From assembly GCA_009833045.1 (NCBI GenBank), contig WUUP01000009.1, forward strand, positions 1 through 64,000: a stretch of 64,000 nucleotides of DNA, given 5' to 3'. Origin of the DNA: Saprospirales bacterium GYS_P2D. Lineage in GTDB: Bacteria > Bacteroidota > Bacteroidia > Chitinophagales > Saprospiraceae. Numbering within the stretch: position 1 is the stretch's first letter; the number at the start of each line of letters is the position of its first letter. The notes below the pieces were generated by a model, which worked only from the letters and a program-made list of their open reading frames with translations, was not told where the DNA came from and searched no databases. A program made the translations under genes and the position numbers. Of the stretch, positions 1-8,762 are shown piece by piece.

Positions 1-1
1 C

Positions 2-388
2 CCTCAAGATATGGGACGGGTCTTGCTAAATATCATCACCAATGCATTTCATGCTGTACATGAAAATAGTTTGAAAGTGAAAAGTGAAAAGTCACAAGTG
101 GATTACTCACCCACCGTTAGTGTCTACACACAATTGTCCCCCTCTGGAGAGGGTATCGGGGGAGGAACAGTCCTTATCTCTATCTCTGACAATGGCTCAG
201 GCATCCCCGATGATATAAAAGACAAAATCTTTCAACCATTTTTTACTACTAAACCAACTGGGCAAGGGACTGGGCTCGGGCTGAGTATGGCTTATGATAT
301 TGTGAAGGCACATGGTGGGGAAATAAGTGTAAATAGCATACAAGGAGAAGGGACTGAATTTATTATTCAACTACCTTCAATGATATGA
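2..388 (+). CDS. Sensor histidine kinase, C-terminal part (cut by window edge)
   Basis: The last ~129 residues of a sensor histidine kinase whose start lies left of the window; the frame is open from base 2. What remains is the HATPase_c domain: N box NIITNAFHAV, G1 box DNGSGIP, F box FFTTKPTG and G2 box GTGLGLSMAYD, all intact, so ATP binding looks functional. It is a close tandem paralogue of the next gene; bases 1-51 are identical to 2070-2120. Between the N and G1 boxes it carries extra sequence (about bases 68-170) absent from the paralogue and built of simple-repeat-like DNA. Its stop overlaps the next start as ATGA, so the two are probably co-translated. Confidence 0.93.
   Translation, partial: PQDMGRVLLNIITNAFHAVHENSLKVKSEKSQVDYSPTVSVYTQLSPSGEGIGGGTVLISISDNGSGIPDDIKDKIFQPFFTTKPTGQGTGLGLSMAYDIVKAHGGEISVNSIQGEGTEFIIQLPSMI
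68..170 (+). repeat. Repeat-like in-frame insertion in kinase domain
   Basis: The segment begins with iterated GAAAAGT-type units (68-93) and ends with a C-run/G-run hairpin (CCCTC 140-144, loop TGGA, GAGGG 149-153, then a G-rich run 158-162). The paralogous kinase gene has shorter, unrelated sequence here. The first half resembles the intergenic sequence at 60120-60146. It stays in frame and lies in the variable loop between the N and G1 boxes. Origin as a captured interspersed repeat is inference. Confidence 0.45.
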
Positions 389-2442
389 GATTTACCGCTG
401 TCAATATATTCTTACCAACTAGTAAAATTCTACATACAATTGTTGTGATTGTCTGGGTTGTCTTGAGTGGCTTCGGACAAGAACAAATTGTGGATCAAGC
501 ATCACTAAAATCTCTATTCACAGAATTAAACGAAACCAAGGATCCTACTAAAAAAATGGAAATAAGCCTTGAAATCGCTATAAAGCACATTTCTTATAAT
601 CCAGATACTGTAATAAAATATGCTGAAGACGCATTGCTGTTGGCTCAACAAACTGGAGACGTGCGGACTCAGGTATCAGCCATGGGTTTTATAGGAGAAG
701 CAAACATATATAAAGGAAATCTACCAAAAACACTTCAGTTGGGTTTAGAAGCAATTGATCTGCACAAGAGCCTTAAACTTACCAGAGACAATGCTGGCCC
801 TACCATTGGCCCAACTTATTTTAATTTGATAGAACTATACATTCAACTGAAAGACTATAACAAAGCTTTTGAATATTCGAAGAAAAAAATAGCGCTTGGA
901 AAATTTGAAGATGGTGACGGAGAGGCAAAAACAACCTCTGCTTTTGCCTACTATTTGACGGCAAAAACATTTGAACAAAATAACCAGTTAGACTCAGCCG
1001 CTCTTTACATTCAAAAGGCATTTGAAGCATTTGACAATGTCAAGGAATTACTTTTTGGTGATGTTTATGAGGCTTATCCAAAGTGTTATAATGTGGAAGC
1101 AGCTATTTTATTTAAGCAAAATCAAGCTCAAAAAGCTCTCGAGAGCCTAAGAAAAGGGCTCGCAATCAGTGAAGCATCTGGTGAAAGTTTACACTCCTCA
1201 GAGTTTAACAATGACCTATCAAAATATTATCTGTCAGAAGGCAAAACTGATTCTGCAATATACTATGCCAACAGGGGGTTAGAAGAGGCCAAAAAAATCA
1301 GATATGCCCAAGCAATGCTAATCTCGAATAACATCCTGGCAGAGATATATGACAGTATTGATGCCGCCAAAGCACTTGAGTACTACAAAAGAGCAAATAA
1401 TGCAAAAAATGAATTATACGGCTCGGGTAATATAGAAGTAATGAAAGATATGATTGCTGAATATGAAAAACGTAGCCTTGCAATAGAACAAGCTGAGAGA
1501 AACTATCGCAATAAATCTTATTTACTAATGCTTTTGGCTGCTCTTAGCATATTGGCTCTGATACTTTATTTTCAATATCAAGGCAACAAAAAATCCAAAG
1601 AAGCTAATATCATTCTGTCGAACACGCTTAACGAACTCAAAGCCACCCAAGCCCAACTTATCCAATCCGAAAAAATGGCATCTCTTGGAGAGCTGACTGC
1701 TGGCATCGCCCATGAGATACAGAATCCTCTCAACTTCGTCAATAACTTCGCTGAGGTCAGTACGGAGTTAATCGACGAAATCAATGAAGAGCTCGAAAAT
1801 GGAGATATCGCTGAGGTCAAAGAAATACTCTCTGACTTAAAAGGCAATCTGTCTAAAATCAACCACCATGGCAAACGTGCCGATGGCATCGTCAAAGGTA
1901 TGCTCCAGCATAGTCGCAAGAGCACTGGTCAGAAAGAACCGACTGATATCAATGCACTATGCGATGAATATCTCAGATTATCCTATCACGGACTGAGGGC
2001 CAAAGACAAATCATTTAATGCAACTCTGGAGACTGATTTTGATAAATCTATTGGCCTGGTCAAGGTAATCCCTCAAGATATGGGACGGGTCTTGCTAAAT
2101 ATCATCACCAATGCATTTCACACCGTACAAGAAAAGAAAACAAAACTATCTGGACAGATAGAAGAATATAATCCAACGGTCTCTGTCAAAACCATGAAGC
2201 ATCAGGAAGAGGTAATCATCAGGATATCGGATAATGGTGATGGCATCCCAAAAGAGATCAAAGACAAAATATTTCAACCCTTTTTCACTACTAAACCTAC
2301 TGGAAAAGGCACCGGATTGGGCCTAAGTTTAGCTTACGATATCGTATCATCACACAATGGAGAGCTAAAAGTAGAATCAGAAGAAGGAGAAGGAACTACA
2401 TTTGAAATACACTTTCCTATAAACCATATAACTGCCTCATGA
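385..2442 (+). CDS. TPR-containing transmembrane sensor histidine kinase
   Basis: A 685-residue hybrid sensor. A signal-peptide or membrane segment (about 15-31) is followed by a periplasmic array of TPR-like helical repeats (about 40-360), a transmembrane helix (about 377-397), a coiled coil (400-430) and a histidine kinase core. The H box ELTAGIAHEIQNP puts the phospho-acceptor at His443. The ATPase boxes are NIITNAFHTV, DNGDGIP, FFTTKPTG and GTGLGLSLAYD. The start is set by the ATGA overlap with the preceding kinase, and the stop overlaps the next receiver gene in the same way. It probably phosphorylates one or both downstream receivers; the ligand read by the TPR array is unknown. Confidence 0.95.
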   Translation: MRFTAVNIFLPTSKILHTIVVIVWVVLSGFGQEQIVDQASLKSLFTELNETKDPTKKMEISLEIAIKHISYNPDTVIKYAEDALLLAQQTGDVRTQVSAMGFIGEANIYKGNLPKTLQLGLEAIDLHKSLKLTRDNAGPTIGPTYFNLIELYIQLKDYNKAFEYSKKKIALGKFEDGDGEAKTTSAFAYYLTAKTFEQNNQLDSAALYIQKAFEAFDNVKELLFGDVYEAYPKCYNVEAAILFKQNQAQKALESLRKGLAISEASGESLHSSEFNNDLSKYYLSEGKTDSAIYYANRGLEEAKKIRYAQAMLISNNILAEIYDSIDAAKALEYYKRANNAKNELYGSGNIEVMKDMIAEYEKRSLAIEQAERNYRNKSYLLMLLAALSILALILYFQYQGNKKSKEANIILSNTLNELKATQAQLIQSEKMASLGELTAGIAHEIQNPLNFVNNFAEVSTELIDEINEELENGDIAEVKEILSDLKGNLSKINHHGKRADGIVKGMLQHSRKSTGQKEPTDINALCDEYLRLSYHGLRAKDKSFNATLETDFDKSIGLVKVIPQDMGRVLLNIITNAFHTVQEKKTKLSGQIEEYNPTVSVKTMKHQEEVIIRISDNGDGIPKEIKDKIFQPFFTTKPTGKGTGLGLSLAYDIVSSHNGELKVESEEGEGTTFEIHFPINHITAS

Positions 2443-2813
2443 AAATACTTGTAGTAGATGACGAACAAGATGTCAAAGCATTATTCGAACAGCGATTTCG
2501 AAGAGAAATAAGAAATGAAGAAATGCAATTCATTTTTGCATTTTCTGGAGAGGAGGCTCTTGAGCGATTAAAAGAGATACGTCATGAGGCGGTACTGATC
2601 CTCTCTGATATCAATATGCCAGGTATGACTGGATTAGAATTATTAGAGACAATCAAGAGCACCTATCACGAGCCTCCACCTATGGTCATGATGATCACAG
2701 CTTATGGAGATGAAGACAATTATAACTCGGCGAAAGAATTAGGAGCCGAAGACTTTTTAACAAAACCAGTTGATTTCAAATTATTGAAAGAAAAACTAAA
2801 AACGATCATTTGA
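2439..2813 (+). CDS. Single-domain response regulator (receiver only)
   Basis: A 124-residue stand-alone receiver domain. The acidic pocket is Asp7-Asp8 (VVDDE), the phospho-acceptor is Asp57 (LSDINMPGM), with conserved Thr87 (ITAYGD) and Lys109 (TKPVDF). No output domain is present, so it acts as a phosphorelay shuttle or by protein contact. It overlaps the kinase gene by 4 nt (ATGA), and its TGA shares a base with the next ATG, so translational coupling is likely. Confidence 0.95.
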   Translation: MKILVVDDEQDVKALFEQRFRREIRNEEMQFIFAFSGEEALERLKEIRHEAVLILSDINMPGMTGLELLETIKSTYHEPPPMVMMITAYGDEDNYNSAKELGAEDFLTKPVDFKLLKEKLKTII

Positions 2814-3850
2814 TGGCAAAAATATTAGTAGTTGATGATGAGACAGACTTGGAAGTCCTCATCCGTCAGAAGTTCAGAAAGAAAATAAAAAACAAAGAAT
2901 ATGACTTTGTATTTGCCATAAATGGTAGTGATGCTCTTGAAAAATTAGGAGAGCATCAAGATATTGATATGGTACTTAGCGATATCAATATGCCCCAAAT
3001 GGATGGCCTGACCTTGTTAGGAAAACTAAATGTTCAAAAGCCACTATTGAAGTCAGTCATTGTATCGGCGTATGGGGATATGAAAAATATCCGAACTGCC
3101 ATGAATAGAGGGGCGTATGATTTCATCACCAAGCCGATCGATTTTGAAGATCTTACCATCACGATGGAAAAAACCTTGGTGCATGTCAATCAAATAAAAG
3201 AAACAGTCAAGGCCCTACAAGAAAATAACATCCTAAAGATGTATGTGGATGAAAATGTCATCAACTTCATGTCCAGTCGTGATTTTGAGAAAACAATTAT
3301 GGATAGCGAGAATATAGAGGCCACCGTTGTATTCATTGATATCTGTAAGTTCACTGCCATCAGTGAAAACTATAATCCCTCAGAAGTTGTCAAGATTCTC
3401 AATACATACTTTGATGTCATGGTCAAAGATATTATAGCGCATAAAGGAGAAGTAGATAAATTCATTGGTGATGCTGTCATGGCCGTCTTTAAAGGGGAAA
3501 AACACCTCACTAATGCCGTCAAAGCAGCTAAATCGATTAGAAAGAATATTGAGGAGTTACCCTCATTAGAACATGGGATCAAATACAAACCAAAGGTATC
3601 CATAGGCATTAATACCGGTGATATGGTATCTGGCAATATCGGCTCTGCCACTCTGAAAAGACTGGACTATACGGTCATAGGAGATATAGTCAATACGGCG
3701 CAGCGTTTACAAAATGCAGCGAAAGAAAATCAAATCATTGTTAACGAAGATACTTTGTCGAAATTAGAGGGCCAATTTGAGTACTCGGACGAAGGAGAAG
3801 TCACACTAAAAAATAAAGCAAAAGCCACTAAATTATTTGATATCAAATAG
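2813..3850 (+). CDS. Response regulator fused to class III nucleotidyl cyclase
   Basis: A 345-residue fusion. The N-terminal receiver (1-125) has Asp7-Asp8, phospho-acceptor Asp57 and Lys107; the C-terminal class III cyclase domain spans about 168-345. Cyclase residues are all visible: metal-binding Asp176 (VVFIDICKF) and Asp220, substrate-specifying Lys216 (VDKFIGD) and Asp285 (DYTVIGD), and transition-state Asn294/Arg298 (VNTAQRL). The Lys/Asp pair is that of adenylate rather than guanylate cyclases. The ATG at 2813 was preferred because it makes the usual TGATG overlap; a TTG three bases earlier is possible. Phosphorylation by the upstream kinases probably controls cAMP synthesis, which is inference. 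Confidence 0.95.
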   Translation: MAKILVVDDETDLEVLIRQKFRKKIKNKEYDFVFAINGSDALEKLGEHQDIDMVLSDINMPQMDGLTLLGKLNVQKPLLKSVIVSAYGDMKNIRTAMNRGAYDFITKPIDFEDLTITMEKTLVHVNQIKETVKALQENNILKMYVDENVINFMSSRDFEKTIMDSENIEATVVFIDICKFTAISENYNPSEVVKILNTYFDVMVKDIIAHKGEVDKFIGDAVMAVFKGEKHLTNAVKAAKSIRKNIEELPSLEHGIKYKPKVSIGINTGDMVSGNIGSATLKRLDYTVIGDIVNTAQRLQNAAKENQIIVNEDTLSKLEGQFEYSDEGEVTLKNKAKATKLFDIK

Positions 3851-4210
3851 TGTAGCTCACACTGTCTATCCGTCCGGTGATATCGGCATATCGGCACAGC
3901 AGTTAAGAGCATATCTTCTAAAGCGCACTACTTGCCACCTATTGATCGTTCGCTGCAAGAAGTAATAAAATACAAGAGTCCGCCATCTGCTTTTGCACAC
4001 CACCCAATGGTATTGACCTCGACTCCCGCCCTACTATATACTGTAGCAAACTGTGCCCTAAAAACTCTAAGATCCAGAATTATAAATTGACTACCTTTCG
4101 GTAGTAGTGCCCTTGATGGGCGTACATCAAGTATAAGCTTGCCAGAGAGAGGGCTTTTTGCAGACTCGGTCAATTATGCTTGATATGGTAGCTATAACAA
4201 TTGACGAAAG
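3851..4210. other. 360-bp intergenic region, no confident gene
   Basis: No supported gene. The minus strand has an 81-codon open frame (3928-4173) whose translation (for example LILDVRPSRALLPKGSQ) reads somewhat like real protein, but I do not recognise it and no start context stands out. It may be a decayed gene tail. No tRNA and no strong terminator are seen after the cyclase gene. Confidence 0.3.
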
Positions 4211-5251
4211 ATGAAAATATTCGCATTACTACTTTTACTCCATCTCAGTGTATTAGGAGTTAGCCAAGAGACCATGGTATGGCAGGAGGAATTAGATCTT
4301 GATCAATTCGAACCAAATACTAAAAACAAAATTTGGCTAAAAATGATCGACGACGGGATGTCCCATCCTGTCACAATACCCGTTATTGTAGTCAGAGGAA
4401 AACAAGCCAAACCCATATTAGGTCTCATAGCTGCCATACATGGCAATGAGCTAAATGGCATCAAGGTAATCCAGGAAATAGTAAATAAAATAGATGAAAC
4501 TAACTTCACAGGAACCTTAGTGGCTATTCCTGGCATCAATGGTATCAGCATCCCTCAACACAGTCGGCGGTATATCGATGAGGAAGATTTGAACAGAAAT
4601 TTCCCTGGAAAGGAAAAAGGAAATAGATCACAACAGTATGTCTGGCAGATCAACAACAAGATTTTAACTAAGCTTGATTATTTGGTGGATATGCACACCG
4701 CAAGCTTTGGGCGAGAAAATTCACTGTATGTTAGAGCCGCTTTACAAAATGACACGATCCGCAGAATGGCAGAACTGCAGGATGCGGATATCATCCTTAA
4801 TAGCAATGGGCTACCAAGTGCTAACGAACAAATCTCTGCTACACGAACAATGAGAGCAGAAGCGATGATGAAAGGAATACCGTGTATAACAGTAGAATAT
4901 GGGAACCCACAGGTATATCAAGCCGATATGATAAGTAGAGGTATTAGAGGGGTTAAGAATATTCTGAGTTGGCTAAAAATGATAGATGTAGAAATCATAA
5001 ACCCAAGCAAGCCTGTGATGTGTAAAAAATCGTACTGGATCTATGTACAAGAGGGTGGCTATTTGGAGCTTAAAGTAGAACTAAAGCAAAAACTAAAAAA
5101 AGGAGAATTAATTGCAATAATGAGAAATCCATTTGGCGATATACTGAATGAGTATTATAGTCCGGAGGATGGAATCGTCATAGGGAGAAGTAGCAATCCG
5201 ATCAATATGAATGGAGGCAGGATAATACATTTAGGGTTATACATGGAATAA
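4211..5251 (+). CDS. Succinylglutamate desuccinylase/aspartoacylase family zinc hydrolase
   Basis: A 346-residue exported M14-like amidohydrolase. The signal peptide (1-18, ending near VLGVSQ) suggests a periplasmic location. Zinc ligands are His77 and Glu80 (AIHGNELNG) and His162 (VDMHTAS). Arg129 (DLNRNFPG) matches the substrate-carboxylate arginine and Glu229 (ITVEYGNP) the catalytic glutamate. The C-terminal ~90 residues form the beta-rich domain usual for the family. Family members cleave N-acyl amino acids or trim carboxypeptidase-type substrates; the exact substrate cannot be read. The gene stands alone, with 360 bp before and 232 bp after it. Confidence 0.9.
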   Translation: MKIFALLLLLHLSVLGVSQETMVWQEELDLDQFEPNTKNKIWLKMIDDGMSHPVTIPVIVVRGKQAKPILGLIAAIHGNELNGIKVIQEIVNKIDETNFTGTLVAIPGINGISIPQHSRRYIDEEDLNRNFPGKEKGNRSQQYVWQINNKILTKLDYLVDMHTASFGRENSLYVRAALQNDTIRRMAELQDADIILNSNGLPSANEQISATRTMRAEAMMKGIPCITVEYGNPQVYQADMISRGIRGVKNILSWLKMIDVEIINPSKPVMCKKSYWIYVQEGGYLELKVELKQKLKKGELIAIMRNPFGDILNEYYSPEDGIVIGRSSNPINMNGGRIIHLGLYME

Positions 5252-5483
5252 TTCAATATTTACAATTTGGATTTGGATATGGCACTTTCTTGGGAATGAT
5301 AACCATCTATTTGTTAAAAGCATCTATATAGCCAAAATGCTATACCCCATCGATTAGCCAGTCCTGAGCGGTAATGTCCACACTGACCTATGATGGTAAG
5401 AACCTCATCCCATAAGGAGAAAAGTATTCTGAATTCACATTGAATGGCCAGACTTTTCAATCCATCTTTCTATCATTGCTCTT

Positions 5484-5966
5484 ATGAAACGAAAGTGGGA
5501 CAGCTCAGATGAGCGATATTTTGGTATCGGCATCTATCGACCAAAAACTGTGGAGAATGTAGGTTCTCTATGGCGGACTGCCTATGTTTTGGGAGCGAGC
5601 TTCGTATTCCTGATCGATGCAAAATACAAGAAGAAAAGCAGCGATGTGCTCAAGGTGTGGGCAAGAATTCCACTTTTTCAATTTGAGACTATCGAAGCCT
5701 TCATTCAGACAGTGCCCTACAGCTGTCAGCTCATAGGTGTTGAGATGGATGATAGCGCTACACCGATTCAAGACTTTTTTCATCCTGATCGAGCGATCTA
5801 TCTGCTCGGCTCAGAGAATAATGGTCTACCTAAATCTCTCAAATCTAAATGCCAAGAGCTCGTGATCCTACCAGGAGAACCCTCTCTCAATGTGGCTGCT
5901 GCCGGCAGCATAGTCGTCTATGACCGCATCCTAAAAAAGGTCAATAGAAGTCTGTTGATCCAATAA
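5484..5966 (+). CDS. TrmH/SpoU family RNA 2'-O-methyltransferase
   Basis: A 160-residue SPOUT methyltransferase. Motif 1 is PKTVENVGSLWRTA with the conserved Asn and Arg, motif 2 is AIYLLGSENNGLP, and motif 3 is SLNVAAAGSIVVYD; together they form the trefoil-knot SAM site. There is no N-terminal RNA-binding extension, so this is the short TrmH/TrmL-like form. The substrate is tRNA or rRNA and cannot be decided from sequence. It sits alone on the plus strand. Confidence 0.9.
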   Translation: MKRKWDSSDERYFGIGIYRPKTVENVGSLWRTAYVLGASFVFLIDAKYKKKSSDVLKVWARIPLFQFETIEAFIQTVPYSCQLIGVEMDDSATPIQDFFHPDRAIYLLGSENNGLPKSLKSKCQELVILPGEPSLNVAAAGSIVVYDRILKKVNRSLLIQ

Positions 5967-6124
5967 TTTGCAAGTTTATACCCTTTACCCTTCAGTACTC
6001 ATCCACCATCATTACTACATTATAGCTCTATACTGAGTGATAAGATTCAATGTCATCATAATCAGACATAATTGGATTATCTTAACTAAGCCTGACATCA
6101 TATCGGGATAAAAAAAGTCGAATT

Positions 6125-7052
6125 ATGAAAAATTGGAGATTATATCTATTACTTATTCTATCCATTTCAGCTTGTAAAACACAAGAAATAAATCTTACTT
6201 CTTTTGCTGTAGATCAGAAATGGGAGAAAAAAATATACCGATTAGCACCGAGTAGTACAGTCGCACCTATCACTAAAAAACATAAGGTACTACTCTTCTC
6301 ATTGCACACAGGATTCGAGCACTGGGTCATACCTCATGCCGATGTAGTGATCCAAACATTGGCCCATAAAACAGGCGCTTACAGCGTAAGCCACATCCAA
6401 GGATATAAAAATGTTTCAAGCAGATGAACTTTCAAACTTCGATGCAGTGATTTTAAATAATAATTGCTCTATCGGTCCAAAAAGAGATTTATTTTATGAT
6501 GTGATCAAAGCTGATTCCACTTTGAGTGAAGATGAGGTGATTAAGAAAGCTGCTAAACTCGAATTAAATTTATTGGAATTCATAAAAAATGGCGGTGGTT
6601 TAGCAGTAGTCCATGGTGCTATCGTCATGCAAAACAACTCCGAAGAAGTCAGCAACATGATAGGTGGAAGCTTTGACTATCATCCACGACAACAATCTAT
6701 AGAAGTCAAAGTCGTGGATGAAACTCACCCCATTTCTTCTGCTTTCAAGCATGGTATATTCAAACATTATGATGAACCCTATTTCTTCAAAAATGCATAT
6801 GCTAATAAAAACTTCAGACCACTACTGTACATGTCCAGTGAGAAAATCATGGAAAAACGTCATCAACCAAAAGATGACAAAAGTTACATCTCATGGATCA
6901 AGAAATATGGGAAAGGTCGAGTCTTCTATGTCTCTCCTTCTCATAATGCTCAGAGCTATGAAAATAAAGAATTGTTGCAATTCTATTTAAATGGAATCCA
7001 ATACGTACTCGGTGATTTAGTCTGTGATGATAGCCCGCTGTCATCAAGCTAA
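6125..7052 (+). pseudogene. ThuA-like lipoprotein gene broken by a frameshift
   Basis: Two overlapping frames encode one ThuA-like (trehalose-utilisation / glutamine-amidotransferase-like fold) protein. The first part (6125-6427) has a lipoprotein signal ending in the lipobox ISAC and the ThuA start KVLLFSLHTGFEHW. The second part (from 6411) continues with MFQADELSNFDAVILNNN, NGGGLAVVHGA and YGKGRVFYVSPSHN. The family junction should run straight into MFQADEL, so a +1 change of frame lies near 6395-6412, beside an A5 run (TATAAAAATG). It could be a real disabling mutation, a sequencing error at the homopolymer, or less likely programmed frameshifting. Both halves keep family motifs, so any break is recent. 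Confidence 0.8.
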
Positions 7053-7148
7053 ATACTGTCTGAAAATGGTATATCAGCTCCACTGTCCCGAACATTATGC
7101 CTATCAATATGCTCTCATAAATACTAAGAAAATACAGAAATACACCCC

Positions 7149-7820
7149 ATGAAAGTAATCATCACAGGATCCACAGGTATGGTAGGCAAAGGAGTCCTCC
7201 TCGAATGTATGGATGACTCCCGAGTGTCAGAGATACTCCTCATCAACCGTCATCCTATAGACCTATCTCACCCAAAGATCAAAGAAGTCATACATCAGGA
7301 CTTTACCTCATTCAGCACTATCGCTCAGGAGCTAAAGGGCTACGACGCCTGCTATCACTGCATGGGTATCTCATCTATAGGCGTCAGTGACGAAAAATAC
7401 AAGAAAGTGACCTACGATATGTCTAAAGCACTTGCTGATACGCTCTATGAACTCAATCCTGACATGGTCATGACCTATGTCTCTGGGACGGGCACCGACT
7501 CGTCAGAGAGTAGCTCTACGATGTGGAAGCGTGTCAAAGGGAAGACCGAAAACATGATATTCGATATAGGCTTTAAAGATGCCTATGCCTTCAGGCCAGG
7601 TGCTATCATCCCTGAGCGAGGTATCAAGTCCAGCACTGGCTGGTACAATGCAATCTATGTAATCTCTCGACCCATATTCCCACTACTGAAAAAAGTAAAC
7701 TCTATCACCACTACGACTAAGCTCGGCAAGGCGATGATCAACTGTGTGACTCATCCTCAGGAGCTCAAAGTATTAGAAGGAAGCGATATCAACGAGCTAT
7801 CCATGAGGCACTTGAATTAA
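7149..7820 (+). CDS. NAD(P)-binding Rossmann-fold epimerase-like protein
   Basis: A 223-residue atypical short-chain dehydrogenase/epimerase. The N-terminal dinucleotide motif is GSTGMVGKGV (residues 7-16). YDACYHCMGISSIG corresponds to the family's NNAG-like strand, and YAFRPGAIIPE to the region after the active site. Serine and lysine are present (VSGTGTDSS, WKRVKGKTEN), but the classical YxxxK is not obvious, placing it near the HTATIP2/NAD(P)H-binding group. Cytosolic; substrate unknown. It converges with the following minus-strand gene, with 4 bp between the stops. Confidence 0.8.
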   Translation: MKVIITGSTGMVGKGVLLECMDDSRVSEILLINRHPIDLSHPKIKEVIHQDFTSFSTIAQELKGYDACYHCMGISSIGVSDEKYKKVTYDMSKALADTLYELNPDMVMTYVSGTGTDSSESSSTMWKRVKGKTENMIFDIGFKDAYAFRPGAIIPERGIKSSTGWYNAIYVISRPIFPLLKKVNSITTTTKLGKAMINCVTHPQELKVLEGSDINELSMRHLN

Positions 7821-7824
7821 GCAA

Positions 7825-8715
7825 TTATTTCTTTCGCTCCAAGCCTATGAGATCGAGATAGCCATCCACTTTATCATTGGGCACGGCGATGCTCAGATGA
7901 TAGTGCTGTATACGCCAGCCGTCCTGTGTAGCGATCATCACTCCGGAAGATCTACAAGTCCCCATCCAGGTATCCAGTAGCTCATCAAACCATGCTAAAT
8001 CTTTGTCATCATTGAATACTACATTGCGCTCCAGCGGTGTGAAATCCCAGGCCGTCTCTCGCTGAAAATACGGTAGCATTAGCTCCAACATCTCATCTCG
8101 AGTCCAACGCTCTGTAGCATCCGTGCCGATATAGATCCCATCCTCTGCCATCAGACCAAAGAAAACATCCTCATCGGCCTCCGCAGCCGCTCTGTGCCAA
8201 CTGTTCAGCAGATTGTGGATATCGTACTCAGGATTGGACTGGCAGCCCGTCTTACGACGAGTATCGACCACAGAGGAGATACGCCAGCCTTCAGATGTCT
8301 TGATCAATTCAAACATATTGACCCCACAGTGGAGCATCTGTATACCGAGATAAAAGGTGTACTCTGTCCATGCGTATGCCATAGGACCATCTATCTGGAT
8401 ATCATAGGACCAAATCTGCTCATCATATGTCGACTCGTGAGGTGTCCCCATCGCAGTGACAAATCGCCCATAGGGATTAGTCCGCTTGACCGTCTCGCCA
8501 GACTGATCTACCATGATCGTAGACATCTGCGCCTCAGGGATGAATAAATCATGCACACCAGTACTGTCATTAGCCCTCATAGCATCAAATAACTCATCTA
8601 TGACAGTACGTATCTGCAATGTATCACTCGACTGTGCCTGCAGATCTACTAAAAGAAATGGCATGAATATTGACACTATCAAAGTATAAGGATATAGAAT
8701 AGTATTTCGTATCAC
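7825..8715 (-). CDS. Exported protein with two NTF2-like (SnoaL/DUF4440) domains
   Basis: About 296 residues. An N-terminal signal peptide (ending near DLQAQSS) is followed by two tandem NTF2-like alpha+beta cone domains. The first ends in GWRISSVVDTRRK and the second in GWRIQHYHLSIAVPNDK, the usual last strand of SnoaL/DUF4440 folds. The start is uncertain: a GTG at 8715 gives a proper signal peptide beginning MIRNTILYPY. The longest frame starts at an ATG at 8790 but would overlap the divergent gene at 8763, and an internal ATG lies at 8664. Role unknown; such domains often bind small ligands. Confidence 0.7.
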   Translation of the reverse strand: MIRNTILYPYTLIVSIFMPFLLVDLQAQSSDTLQIRTVIDELFDAMRANDSTGVHDLFIPEAQMSTIMVDQSGETVKRTNPYGRFVTAMGTPHESTYDEQIWSYDIQIDGPMAYAWTEYTFYLGIQMLHCGVNMFELIKTSEGWRISSVVDTRRKTGCQSNPEYDIHNLLNSWHRAAAEADEDVFFGLMAEDGIYIGTDATERWTRDEMLELMLPYFQRETAWDFTPLERNVVFNDDKDLAWFDELLDTWMGTCRSSGVMIATQDGWRIQHYHLSIAVPNDKVDGYLDLIGLERKK

Positions 8716-8762
8716 TGAGCATCCAAAATTTAAACTGTTAATCAATAAAACGTCACAAGGGC

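Noticed and set aside
1578-1925. 115-codon antisense frame in the TPR kinase gene
   Set aside because: Covers the H box region of a well supported kinase; no family similarity of its own.
8194-8547. 117-codon plus-strand frame opposite the double NTF2-like gene
   Set aside because: The minus-strand protein has coherent domains and a signal peptide; this frame does not.
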